In this document: one piece after another, positions 7,683 to 14,508 of the stretch
Position numbering within the stretch: the first letter of the stretch is position 1
Layout: the number at the start of each line of letters is the position of its first letter
IMG/VR virus record: IMGVR_UViG_3300045941_000150
Span: 1 to 49,411 of that record
Source: a virus
Strand: one strand, 5' to 3'
DNA length: 49,411 nt
Program-made: the position numbers and the translations under genes
The notes under the pieces: generated by a model
Databases searched by the model: none
What the model was told of the DNA's origin: nothing
What the model saw: the letters and a program-made list of their open reading frames with translations, nothing else

Positions 7683-8458
7683 AGCGTGGTGCTCCTCGTC
7701 ACCGTAAAATGCGCGACCTGGCTGCCAAACTCGGTGTCCCGCTCTCACACGCCGTCGGCATCATGGAGATGCTTTGGCACTATGCCGGCATAGAAACACC
7801 CCAGGGTGACATCGGAACAGCGAAGGACATTGAGATCGCCGTGGCTGTCGACTGGAGCAAAAAGCCTTCAATTCTCATAGAAGCTCTGATTGAAACGGGC
7901 TGGCTCGATCGAGACGAGAAATATCGACTGATAGTCCACGATTGGCCAGACCACGCAGAGCAAGCCGTAAAGAAATGGTTGGAGAGAAACAGAAAGGAGT
8001 TTCTTCCGGTGTACGCGCAGATGTCTGGAAATTCGTCCAGACAAACGTCCGGACAAAATACAGACACGCGTCCGCCCTCGCGGGAGGCTAGGCTAGGCGA
8101 GGAAGATGTTTGTACAAACAACGAAAAGTTGACAAACGGGAACCGCGCCGCGAAATTCGATGCCGGATTCCTCGAATTGCGAGCAGCCGTTGCGGAAGCT
8201 GGCATCTCGTGGAGCGATGCTGACTGGCGCCAAGCCTACTCTAAGTGCTGGAATAACTTGGCGTTAGAGGAACGAATCGCTGCTGTAAATGGTATCCGCG
8301 ACCGCATAGGAACAGGGGATTTTGTCCTCAAAGCGAAGCCGGAAAACTACCTGGCGAACCACCTGTGGGAGCGGTCTTTGCCATCTGAAGGCAGGCAAAT
8401 TTCAGCCACTGAGCGCGAGTTTTACCGCATGAAACGCGATCGGGAGGCCCAAAGTTGA
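7679..8458 (+). CDS. Phage replication initiator-like protein
   Basis: 259 residues from GTG (GTGA overlap). The N-terminal 110 residues look like a winged-helix domain (KMRDLAAKLGVPLSHAVGIMEMLWHYA; then LIETGWLDRD and LIVHDWPDHAE). This pattern is common in phage replication proteins of the lambda O/DnaD-like type. A polar linker (about 120-160) and a helical C-terminal region follow. Iteron-type origins often lie inside such genes, but I did not find clear repeats here. The zinc-finger partner follows immediately. Confidence 0.7.
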   Translation: MKRGAPRHRKMRDLAAKLGVPLSHAVGIMEMLWHYAGIETPQGDIGTAKDIEIAVAVDWSKKPSILIEALIETGWLDRDEKYRLIVHDWPDHAEQAVKKWLERNRKEFLPVYAQMSGNSSRQTSGQNTDTRPPSREARLGEEDVCTNNEKLTNGNRAAKFDAGFLELRAAVAEAGISWSDADWRQAYSKCWNNLALEERIAAVNGIRDRIGTGDFVLKAKPENYLANHLWERSLPSEGRQISATEREFYRMKRDREAQS

Positions 8459-8967
8459 CCATGTGCAGCGAGAAAAAGTCGCTCGAAATAGCCGACAAAT
8501 TGGACGTGCTGCAGCACTATCCGGCACCCGGAAAAGCGCGCGCCGCGATCGCGGAAATGGTGCGGGAAATCTGCCCGACAGATAAGGCGGCCGACGTACT
8601 GTTCCGCCAGATTGTGGAGGCTTACAACACTTGGCCTGGTCCGCAGGAATTCACGCAGTTTGCACGCGGCAAGATGAGGCCGCAGGCGCAACGGGCTGAG
8701 CTGCAGGAGTGGGATCCGGACCAGTGGCGGCACCAGGTGGAATGCTCGCGCTGCGGCGACGATGGCTATATCCGTGGCGCCGGCGAGTTCGCGCGGTGCA
8801 ACTGTGACGCCGGCAGAAACATCGATTCTCGCTTCCTGAAGCTGCTCAACGAAACGGCGCAGGCCGCGGCCGACCCGGTTCGTTCGGTGCGGACCGATGC
8901 GCCAATTAAGCCAAGCGTGTCCGAAATTGCGAAAGTGATGCGGCAGAAGAGTGCACGGACGCAGTGA
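8455..8967 (+). CDS. Replication-associated zinc-finger protein
   Basis: 170 residues from TTG, which overlaps the initiator stop (TTGA) and lies 8 bases after GGGAGG; ATG 8461 is an alternative start. The helical N-terminal half is followed by a CSRCGDDGYI ... CNCD zinc site (about residues 84-108) and a tail. Its position after an initiator suggests a helicase-loader or adaptor role like lambda P or DnaC N-domains. There is no P-loop, so it is not a canonical DnaC ATPase. Confidence 0.6.
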   Translation: MTMCSEKKSLEIADKLDVLQHYPAPGKARAAIAEMVREICPTDKAADVLFRQIVEAYNTWPGPQEFTQFARGKMRPQAQRAELQEWDPDQWRHQVECSRCGDDGYIRGAGEFARCNCDAGRNIDSRFLKLLNETAQAAADPVRSVRTDAPIKPSVSEIAKVMRQKSARTQ

Positions 8968-9245
8968 ATCGTGCTGGGATAAGCCACTTCGTTCATTTAT
9001 TCAAGATTCTGCCAGAGCGGTTTATGGAATGGGAAGTTGAAGAACGAAATACAGCAGAAGAATTCAGATCTCGCGGCATTGAACCGCTCTCGATTTTGAA
9101 AGACAGGCGCGGCGGGCAAATAAAAAATCTGTATCTCTGGCAACTTCGGGAACGAATACAGTCTGGCGATACGTTCCCTCGTGATGAGTGGGGAGGATGC
9201 GGGTGCGGTGGCGCAACGCAGGATAGGCAAGGAGCTGTATCATGA
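8964..9245 (+). CDS. Hypothetical protein
   Basis: 93 residues from GTG overlapping the previous stop (GTGA). Charged and helical, with a CGCG cluster near the C-terminus. No recognised family. Supported mainly by the start and stop overlaps on both sides. Confidence 0.5.
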   Translation: MNRAGISHFVHLFKILPERFMEWEVEERNTAEEFRSRGIEPLSILKDRRGGQIKNLYLWQLRERIQSGDTFPRDEWGGCGCGGATQDRQGAVS

Positions 9246-9496
9246 CGTACCAGCAAGAGCAGCGCGCAGCAAAAATGCGCGCGAGGAATGCATCTCTGAT
9301 CCGGACACGGCAACGCGCACGCCGGCAGCCGCGCAGCGCGAACGGGCAGCGGTTCGCCAGGTCCGTCTGGTGTGTGATGTACACCGACAGGACCACCGCA
9401 TGCCTGTTGTGCGGCGTTGTCTTGGAACCCGAGCAGCGGCACGAATGCTATGGAAAAGGGCTGGAGGCCGAGCCGCAAGTGAGTAAATGCGTGTAG
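9242..9496 (+). CDS. Basic zinc-knuckle hypothetical protein
   Basis: 84 residues, ATGA overlap with the previous gene. A very basic N-terminus (about residues 1-40) is followed by CLLCG and a downstream HEC, a possible zinc site. It may bind nucleic acid. An alternative longer frame at 9181-9486 is rejected because it lacks this junction and motif. Confidence 0.5.
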   Translation: MTYQQEQRAAKMRARNASLIRTRQRARRQPRSANGQRFARSVWCVMYTDRTTACLLCGVVLEPEQRHECYGKGLEAEPQVSKCV

Positions 9497-9666
9497 CAAG
9501 GCTACTGAAGACTTGGCGGGTGATTGCTAACTTAGGCATCCGCGAAGTGGCCAAAGAAATTGGTGTCTCGCCCGCTACCCTCTCAAGGATAGAACGCGGT
9601 GAAGAGATGAATGGACAGACGCTCGCCAAGGTGATCATGTGGATGCTTGGGCAGCCGAAATCATGA
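9487..9666 (+). CDS. XRE-family helix-turn-helix protein (Cro/repressor-like)
   Basis: 59 residues. The helix-turn-helix LGIREVAKEIGVSPATLSRI is a textbook XRE/Cro fold core (residues about 16-35), followed by ERGEEMNGQTLAKVI. It overlaps the preceding gene by ten bases and lies shortly upstream of the integrase, so it may regulate lysogeny or integration. It is the only XRE-type regulator in the window and has no sensor or cleavage domain. Confidence 0.75.
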   Translation: MRVARLLKTWRVIANLGIREVAKEIGVSPATLSRIERGEEMNGQTLAKVIMWMLGQPKS

Positions 9667-9756
9667 CGCTGGACACCAAGAGGCTCAGGCCGGAAAGGGA
9701 GATTTAGCCCATGTCAACCCAGCTAATACGCACGGAGCCGATTCGCGATAGAATGT

Positions 9757-9777
9757 TGTCCCTTCGAGGAGGGGACA
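9757..9777 (+). promoter_or_regulatory. Hairpin overlapping the integrase ribosome-binding site
   Basis: TGTCCC (9757-9762) can pair with GGGACA (9772-9777) across a nine-base loop that contains GAGGAG. The 3' arm covers the end of the Shine-Dalgarno run (9766-9774) and the A of the ATG at 9777. It could limit integrase translation; regulatory role inferred only. Confidence 0.4.
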
Positions 9778-11000
9778 TGGGACGTCGGCGCGGACAGAGA
9801 AAGGGCTGGCTACGCGAGCAGAGCGGGCAATGGCGGCTCACGTACAGACTCTACGACGTGCTCGGCAGACCGAAGCGCGAGGACGTGTATATCGGGCCGG
9901 CCGAAGGGCCCGGTAAACTCACGGCGAAGCAGGCCGAGCGACGGGCCTGGGACGACTACCTAAGCAAAGCAGACGACATTTCGCGTAAGCCAAAAGCGAC
10001 TATTACGGTCACAGAATTTTGGGATTCGAAGTACTGGCCACAAGCGGAGCTCAGGCTCCGCAAGAGCACGCGCGGGCAGTACTCGTCGCTGTGGGGCCAC
10101 TGGCTCAAGCCGCGGATCGGGAGCACTTCAGTTGCACTCGTGACGGTTGAACACATCGAGCAGACACTCGCCGAGATCGCCAGTGCCGGAAAGTCGCCAG
10201 CAACCGTAAAGCATGCGCGCAAGGTGCTTTCGGCTCTCTTCACCCGGGCAAAGAGGCTCGGATACTTCACGGGAGACAACCCAGCCGGACTCGTAGAATT
10301 GCAGCCTGCGACAAGCGTCAGGAAACCGTATGCGCTCTCTGTGGCGCAAGCGAGGGCGATACTGGCAGGAAAACCTAAAGGCGCCCAGAATGGCTCTCTT
10401 GCCACGCCAAATCGATTCCTGCACATGATTCGCGCGGCGTTGCTGACCGGCATGAATGCGGCCGAACTCTGCGGGCTGCGGTGGTCTCAAGTGAACTTGA
10501 CGGACGCTCCGGCGGGCGACATTCCGGCGAAGTGCATCGGTGTCCGCGAGCACTGGTACCGCGGTGAGGCCGGCGCACTAAAGACCGGCAACCGGTACCG
10601 CAACATCCCGATTTGCGGCGCGCTCGCAAAGCTTCTCGAGGAGATCCGGGCCCGCGGCGTGTTCCTCACGGGCGCAGACCGCGTGTTCTGCTCGCGCAAT
10701 GGGAAGCCGCTAACCGAGAACAATATTCGCCGACGCCATCTTGCGCCGCTTGCCGAATCGCTCGGGCTTCCATATCTCGGCTGGCACATCTTTCGCCACA
10801 CGGTGGCCAGCTGGTGCGCCGAACTCGGGATGCACGAGGTTGACCGACAAGTGCTCCTCGGGCATGCGCCGGCCACGATGACACAGCGCTACACACACGC
10901 TGAGCTTGAGCGGATACGCGGCGTGCTCGATCAGTTGGCGGCGCGGATTGAACCGGCGAAGACTGGTTCGAACGTGGTGGAGATCAGGAGAATTGGTTGA
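9777..11000 (+). CDS. int: Tyrosine recombinase (phage integrase)
   Basis: About 407 residues. The basic N-terminus (MGRRRGQRKGWL) is a likely arm-binding domain, followed by a SAM-like core-binding domain (about 75-160) and the catalytic domain. Catalytic positions seen: Lys about 269, His 337, Arg 340 (HIFRHT), His 363 (LLGHA) and the nucleophile Tyr 372 (TQRYTH). The first catalytic Arg position is Asn 227 (TGMNAAEL). ATG 9777 is preferred for its strong GAGGAGG site and standard start sequence; ATG 9711 is a longer option. It should integrate at the tRNA-Arg segment at 12790-12839. Confidence 0.93.
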   Translation: MGRRRGQRKGWLREQSGQWRLTYRLYDVLGRPKREDVYIGPAEGPGKLTAKQAERRAWDDYLSKADDISRKPKATITVTEFWDSKYWPQAELRLRKSTRGQYSSLWGHWLKPRIGSTSVALVTVEHIEQTLAEIASAGKSPATVKHARKVLSALFTRAKRLGYFTGDNPAGLVELQPATSVRKPYALSVAQARAILAGKPKGAQNGSLATPNRFLHMIRAALLTGMNAAELCGLRWSQVNLTDAPAGDIPAKCIGVREHWYRGEAGALKTGNRYRNIPICGALAKLLEEIRARGVFLTGADRVFCSRNGKPLTENNIRRRHLAPLAESLGLPYLGWHIFRHTVASWCAELGMHEVDRQVLLGHAPATMTQRYTHAELERIRGVLDQLAARIEPAKTGSNVVEIRRIG

Positions 11001-11965
11001 CGACGGAGCAAAAAAGGCTCGCAGCAATTGAGCGAATCCTGACCTACCTCAGCCTTTGCGATGAGCTTGAATTGCGATTTAGCGAAGACGAAGACGAAGA
11101 CGAAGACGAAGAAAAAATCCGCTTTCGCATGTTACCACTGACCTACTTCAATCGCTGTGAGCCAATATCACATTGCGAAGAACTTGGGAATTTACCCAAA
11201 TCGTATCAGCGCTTCATCCCGGCGGATGCGGCGCCGCGCGATGTGGACCACGACGAATGGGATGTCTCCTGGTTCACAAACAGAATCACTGGGAACGACA
11301 CCAATCCGACGGCTGAACTGTGGAAGGATAAAAAGGCCATTTATGGTGTTCAGCGCATACGACGTGTCGCACTGAGCGAGATTCGCGGGAGGTTCAAACT
11401 AAAAAGCGGAATGGTAATCGAATTAGCGGCTGCCTTAATTCATAGTGATGGAACGTACACGAGTTCTCGCTTTTACGCCGAACAATGGGGATCTAGCGGA
11501 TGGTATGTAATTGGGCAACCCGGCCCTGTTATCCCAGAGTTGCTTTTAGATCATGAGCGGCGGCAAGTAGAAATCTCACTAGGGTACGCTTACGCACGCC
11601 ATTTCGACTGGCAAGTAGAAATCGGCTACACAAAAATGCCGACCATCGCCCTCACGGTCGATCCACCTGCCGCACGAACAGTTTTTAAACTCCGCGATCT
11701 CCCGCCTGGAAAGGACAGACGCGAAGCTCTTAAACATTGGGTCGGTGAACACTATAGGCATCAATCGTCAGGTGACAGCACGGAAGAGTTGATTAAGATC
11801 TGGCCGTACCTGAGGGGCGGCAATCAATTCAAGTGGCATGGCATGGAGTGCCGAATTCATCCCAGCAGACATGACCTGATCAGGGCCAAGAAATACGAAG
11901 AGTACCGGGCGATCCAGCGGCAGCAGAACCAACAAACGGCGGCGAATAGGAGGAAGCGAAAATGA
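10997..11965 (+). CDS. Hypothetical protein with acidic hexamer-repeat tract
   Basis: 322 residues from TTG, overlapping the integrase stop (TTGA) with AGGAG six bases upstream. Residues about 29-38 are an alternating Glu/Asp run encoded by a GAAGAC hexamer repeat. The rest is mixed alpha/beta with a basic C-terminus (about 300-322). No family recognised. Its position after int and before attP may mean an accessory or moron function. Confidence 0.6.
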   Translation: MTTEQKRLAAIERILTYLSLCDELELRFSEDEDEDEDEEKIRFRMLPLTYFNRCEPISHCEELGNLPKSYQRFIPADAAPRDVDHDEWDVSWFTNRITGNDTNPTAELWKDKKAIYGVQRIRRVALSEIRGRFKLKSGMVIELAAALIHSDGTYTSSRFYAEQWGSSGWYVIGQPGPVIPELLLDHERRQVEISLGYAYARHFDWQVEIGYTKMPTIALTVDPPAARTVFKLRDLPPGKDRREALKHWVGEHYRHQSSGDSTEELIKIWPYLRGGNQFKWHGMECRIHPSRHDLIRAKKYEEYRAIQRQQNQQTAANRRKRK

Positions 11966-12063
11966 AAGGAAAAACGTGCCAATCATGTAGGAACGTCTAC
12001 CCGCCGTGGTTCTCTCGCTGCCCGGTTTGCCAAAAGGTCGGTAGTGCGCTAAAAGTTGGTTGA
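11962..12063 (+). CDS. Tiny zinc-ribbon protein
   Basis: 33 residues, ATGA overlap with the previous gene and GGAGG ten bases upstream. CQSC and CPVC form a rubredoxin-like zinc knuckle pair in a protein of minimal size. Phage genomes often carry such single-ribbon proteins; function unknown. Confidence 0.6.
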   Translation: MKGKTCQSCRNVYPPWFSRCPVCQKVGSALKVG

Positions 12064-12064
12064 T

Positions 12065-12092
12065 AAAAAAAAGGCCCCGGACACCCGGGGCT
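12065..12092 (-). terminator. Intrinsic terminator, minus-strand orientation
   Basis: Stem GCCCCGG/CCGGGGC (12074-12080 with 12085-12091) with a four-base loop. Eight A residues at 12065-12072 on the plus strand become a U tract after the hairpin on the minus strand. It would stop minus-strand transcripts, such as readthrough from a host tRNA restored at attP. It may also act weakly for the plus strand, where the 3' side has no U run. Confidence 0.7.
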
Positions 12093-12108
12093 CTCAAGCA
12101 ACAGATTG

Positions 12109-12372
12109 ATGCTCATTAGTATATTCCTATCGCGGATAGCCATCATTGCCACAATTGTGATTGTAGGTGGTGTTGTTTACTGGGCTGCCACGGTCCAGTC
12201 TGATGTGAACTATCTGAAGTCTGACATGGCATCGATCAAGGGGACACTCACTGAGATTCAGGCTCAACTAATAGAGCTGAGACTGAAGGCGATGGAGAAA
12301 GGCAAGCAGACTAACCCAGGCAATCAAGAAGAAGCCAAGAAAATTTCTGCGGATATCAGAGCAGGAGGCTGA
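12109..12372 (+). CDS. Small single-pass membrane protein with coiled coil
   Basis: About 87 residues. One hydrophobic helix (about residues 5-28, FLSRIAIIATIVIVGGVVYWAA) precedes an amphipathic helix that looks like a coiled coil (about 30-65). Start ATG 12109 (TTG 12106 is possible). The layout recalls haemolysin XhlA-type or small holin-accessory proteins, with the order of segments reversed. Function unproven. Confidence 0.6.
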   Translation: MLISIFLSRIAIIATIVIVGGVVYWAATVQSDVNYLKSDMASIKGTLTEIQAQLIELRLKAMEKGKQTNPGNQEEAKKISADIRAGG

Positions 12373-12379
12373 TGAAGCC

Positions 12380-12616
12380 ATGCCTGAACCCCAAGCGCGA
12401 GCGTCTTCCGTTCATAGCAATATTCTGAATACGCCAGCAGCCAGCAAATTGCCGGATGCGGTGATGATCTTCAGTTGGCCGCTTTCCAAGGAGATCATGG
12501 CAGAGGTCAAGCTCACTGGAAGCGGCATTCGCTCTGTCCATTTAGAAAGACTCCGACAATACCTTGAGCTTGCTAAAGACGCCGTCGATTCTGACGATGG
12601 AGACGGGGGTAAATGA
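12380..12616 (+). CDS. Hypothetical protein
   Basis: 78 residues, ATG 12380 with GGAGG eleven bases upstream. The conserved-looking centre (MIFSWPLSKEIMAEVKLTG) and an amphipathic helix (LERLRQYLELAKDAV) precede an acidic tail. No family recognised. Its stop codon lies inside a strong stem-loop and it is the last gene before the attP region. Confidence 0.55.
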   Translation: MPEPQARASSVHSNILNTPAASKLPDAVMIFSWPLSKEIMAEVKLTGSGIRSVHLERLRQYLELAKDAVDSDDGDGGK

Positions 12617-12659
12617 TCCACTGGCGGCCCGTACTCGCGAGGCCGCCACCAAGGGATCA
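12614..12659 (+). other. Large stem-loop at end of early operon
   Basis: An eight-base perfect arm pair TGGCGGCC/GGCCGCCA (12622-12629 with 12641-12648) has an outer six-base pair TGATCC/GGATCA (12614-12619 with 12654-12659) that includes the stop codon. No U tract follows, so it is either a Rho-type or RNA-stabilising structure rather than a classic terminator. Confidence 0.55.
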
Positions 12660-12669
12660 ACCAGAAATT

Positions 12670-12690
12670 AGTCAAATAGCAGTCAGAAAA
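12670..12690 (+). repeat. Candidate integrase arm-type site 1
   Basis: AGTCAAAT followed by AGCAGTCAGAAAA. It matches 12847-12867 at 18 of 21 positions in the same orientation, and lies on the other side of the tRNA core. Direct repeats flanking a core are the expected layout of integrase arm sites. Related shorter copy at 12920. Confidence 0.5.
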
Positions 12691-12789
12691 ATACAGATTC
12701 GACATCAAGGCAAACTGTCGCTCAGGATGTTAAGAGTTCAACTGTAACTTAATGTGGCTTATATCATACTGAAAAATAAGGCAGTTAAG

Positions 12790-12839
12790 TGGTACGCCCG
12801 AGAGGATTCGAACCTCTGACCTCTTGCTCCGGAGGCAAG
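12790..12839 (-). other. attP: attP core: 3' half of tRNA-Arg(CCG)
   Basis: On the minus strand this segment has an anticodon arm (stem CTTGC/GCAAG, loop CTCCGGA, anticodon CCG), a five-base variable loop, a T arm (AGAGG-TTCGAAT-CCTCT) and the acceptor 3' strand CGGGCGT-A-CCA. The D arm and 5' acceptor strand are missing: upstream sequence does not fold as a tRNA. A 50-base 3' tRNA fragment next to an integrase gene is the classic phage attachment site, which restores the host tRNA on integration. Phage-like DNA on both sides shows an unintegrated form. Confidence 0.85.
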
Positions 12840-12846
12840 CAGGCTC

Positions 12847-12867
12847 AGTCAAATGTCGGTCAGAAAA
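12847..12867 (+). repeat. Candidate integrase arm-type site 2
   Basis: AGTCAAAT followed by GTCGGTCAGAAAA, 18 of 21 positions identical to the copy at 12670, spaced 177 bases apart with the tRNA core between them. A third partial copy, TAGCAGTCAAAA, is at 12920-12931. Confidence 0.5.
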
Positions 12868-13112
12868 TGATTGAGAATATAGGCACTTAGATGCCTGTAG
12901 CAAGGTATCAGCAGTTACGTAGCAGTCAAAATCACCGGATTTCTGGCCGAGGCAAGCGGTCTATACCCCCACATTTGACAAGATTCCAGATTTGTTGCAG
13001 ACTGACAACTGAGTGTTTGTAAGCTCTTGGGCAATACTTGTTGCCCCACCGTACCGACGGACCCTTTTGAGTCCTTTCGTCTAAACCACCAAAAACCCCG
13101 TCAAACCACGAC
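12868..13112. other. Non-coding region right of attP
   Basis: About 245 bases with no convincing gene. It holds the third arm-like repeat (12920-12931) and AT-richer sequence. A minus-strand frame at 12932-13162 has no ribosome-binding site or recognisable content. Part of the attP regulatory region is the likely role. Confidence 0.5.
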
Positions 13113-13388
13113 ATGAGAGTCCTCATCGAGAACTCGTCAGGTAATGGGTCTACCTCGATCAAACGGGCCCGCAGTTACGTTCGGCGCAAGCGTGCGGAGT
13201 GGGTAGAGGAAGCCACCGTACCCACAATCTGTTTCACAAAAAACATAAACCATCACCACTACGAAACGGTACTTACTCCAGGTGCTCTCTACTCAGCCGG
13301 CCGCGACACACTCGCTCGCTACGACCAGGCGCGGCGTATCCCGATGGTCGGCGATGTCAGGCGCCTGTTCACGACGAAATCGCCATGA
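13113..13388 (+). CDS. Possible hypothetical protein
   Basis: 91 residues. Centre SIKRARSYVRRKRAEWVEE is basic and helix-forming, and the C-terminus ARYDQARRIPMVGDVRRLF looks like ordered protein. The ATG has no good ribosome-binding site, so the start is uncertain. No family recognised. It may be a short accessory gene between attP and the late operon. Confidence 0.4.
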   Translation: MRVLIENSSGNGSTSIKRARSYVRRKRAEWVEEATVPTICFTKNINHHHYETVLTPGALYSAGRDTLARYDQARRIPMVGDVRRLFTTKSP

Positions 13389-13416
13389 GCCCAAATGCGG
13401 GTATGAACTTACCCAA

Positions 13417-13488
13417 ATGCGAGGTGCGCTATTTCTGCTGCTGCTGGTGGTTGTTCTGTGGCTCCTGAGTCGATACGGACTGCTCTGA
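13417..13488 (+). CDS. Possible 23-residue membrane peptide
   Basis: A tiny frame encoding one hydrophobic helix (GALFLLLLVVVLWLLSRYGLL). It ends in a TGATG junction with the next gene, which suggests coupling, but there is no ribosome-binding site and a competing 27-residue frame starts at 13385. Low confidence. Confidence 0.25.
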   Translation: MRGALFLLLLVVVLWLLSRYGLL

Positions 13489-13790
13489 TGGAGATGTTGA
13501 TGGGCTTCTGTTGGGGCGCCGTGCTGGTCTTGATCTTTATCGCGATGATTCTTGTGTGGGAAGAGCCTGCACCGAAGCCCTGCTACCAGTCCGAACCTCG
13601 TTCCGCGTGGAACTTCGTAGAGCCGATGAAGCCCACGCGCGAGCGCTGCCTACCGGTTACTGGCGTCGTTGGGGTCTGTCACGCATGCGGCCAGTTCGTG
13701 CACTCGGATGCGCACGTGCCGAACGAATCGCTGGGGATTTTCCACGAGGCTTGCTGTCCCGCGTGTCATCCAGAGCCGGAGCCTGTTTGA
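13488..13790 (+). CDS. Membrane-anchored zinc-binding hypothetical protein
   Basis: 100 residues from ATG 13488. An N-terminal hydrophobic helix (about 4-24, GFCWGAVLVLIFIAMILVW) is followed by a soluble part with CHACG (about 64-68) and a C-terminal CCPACH (about 90-95), a probable zinc site. Lies between attP and the packaging genes. Lysis or entry roles are possible but unsupported. Confidence 0.6.
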   Translation: MEMLMGFCWGAVLVLIFIAMILVWEEPAPKPCYQSEPRSAWNFVEPMKPTRERCLPVTGVVGVCHACGQFVHSDAHVPNESLGIFHEACCPACHPEPEPV

Positions 13791-13894
13791 AAAATATCAC
13801 TTTGCGGGTCCTTCCAGGACGTACACCACGGGCGGGTGTAACTATTGCGTAAAATCAGTAGTTTAGCGTCCATGGTTAGGTTATAGGTGTCAAA
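13791..13894. promoter_or_regulatory. Gap before late operon with inverted repeat
   Basis: The inverted repeat TACACC/GGTGTA (13822-13827 with 13835-13840) and a smaller GTCC/GGAC pair just upstream (13809-13821) sit in the last gap before the packaging genes. A late-promoter operator is plausible. No good -35/-10 pair is seen. Confidence 0.3.
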
Positions 13895-14032
13895 ATGATC
13901 TCACCTGGGATGATCTGTTTGCTTCTAGCGTTGGTGTGTTTTGTACTGGCGACGATCAATGCAATAATTCCGAGGATCAACGTGATGGCGCTCGGGTTCT
14001 GTTTCTGGGTGCTTTCGATACTGCTCAAATGA
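13895..14032 (+). CDS. Small two-helix membrane protein
   Basis: 45 residues with two hydrophobic segments (about 6-21 and 29-44) separated by a short INAIIPRIN turn. Its stop overlaps the terminase small-subunit ATG (ATGA). The size and topology would fit a minimal holin or membrane peptide, but the position upstream of the terminase is unusual for lysis genes. Confidence 0.5.
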   Translation: MISPGMICLLLALVCFVLATINAIIPRINVMALGFCFWVLSILLK

Positions 14033-14508
14033 CCGTAAGCACTCGACAATTGGCGGCGATGCTCGGGCTAAGCTTAGCCCGTGTCTACACGCTTGGCCGC
14101 CTGGGAAAAATTCAGCCAGAGGCCCCTAATTCCTGGGACGTCGACAAAGTCGCTGCCGCGCTCGGGCGGGATCTAGACAGGTCAATCATACACACGGAGT
14201 CGCCATCTGATGACCATGTTCCCGTATCTCCTCGCCAAGGGAGTCAAGCCTACGAGAGCTGGCGCCTGACAAGGGAGAAGGCAGCGCGCGCAGAACTGGA
14301 GCGGCAGAAGCTCGAGGGCTCGCTGCTCGATGTACGCGAAGTTAGAACTGCCTGGGCTGGAATGATTTCAATCGCTCGCTCAAGACTGTTGCTCGTCGGA
14401 GAGCAGGTCAGCGATACCGTGGCGGCCGAGGCCGATCCCATACGCTGTCGGGAAATCATCACTGGTTCGATACACGACGCCCTTTCATCGCTCTGTGAAT
14501 CGCGCTAA
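14029..14508 (+). CDS. Terminase small subunit
   Basis: 159 residues from the ATG overlapping the previous stop. The N-terminal helix-turn-helix (TRQLAAMLGLSLARVYTLGRLG, about 4-25) would bind the packaging site. A linker and a helical region (YESWRLTREKAARAELERQKLEG ... VREVRTAWAGM) follow, as in lambda Nu1-type subunits, where it mediates oligomerisation and contact with the large subunit. The large subunit follows with a 14-base overlap. Confidence 0.8.
   Translation: MTVSTRQLAAMLGLSLARVYTLGRLGKIQPEAPNSWDVDKVAAALGRDLDRSIIHTESPSDDHVPVSPRQGSQAYESWRLTREKAARAELERQKLEGSLLDVREVRTAWAGMISIARSRLLLVGEQVSDTVAAEADPIRCREIITGSIHDALSSLCESR

Noticed and set aside
9711-9776. Longer integrase N-terminus from ATG 9711
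   Set aside because: Possible, but the strong ribosome site and typical integrase N-terminus start at 9777; kept as an alternative only.
12412-12708. Minus-strand gene opposite 12380-12616
   Set aside because: Antisense to a better plus-strand gene and crosses the stem-loop; Ser/Leu-rich shadow composition.
12780-12860. A complete tRNA gene
   Set aside because: Only the 3' half folds; the D arm and the 5' acceptor strand are missing, so it is an attachment-site fragment.
12932-13162. Minus-strand gene right of attP
   Set aside because: No ribosome site, no recognisable content, and it lies in attP regulatory DNA.
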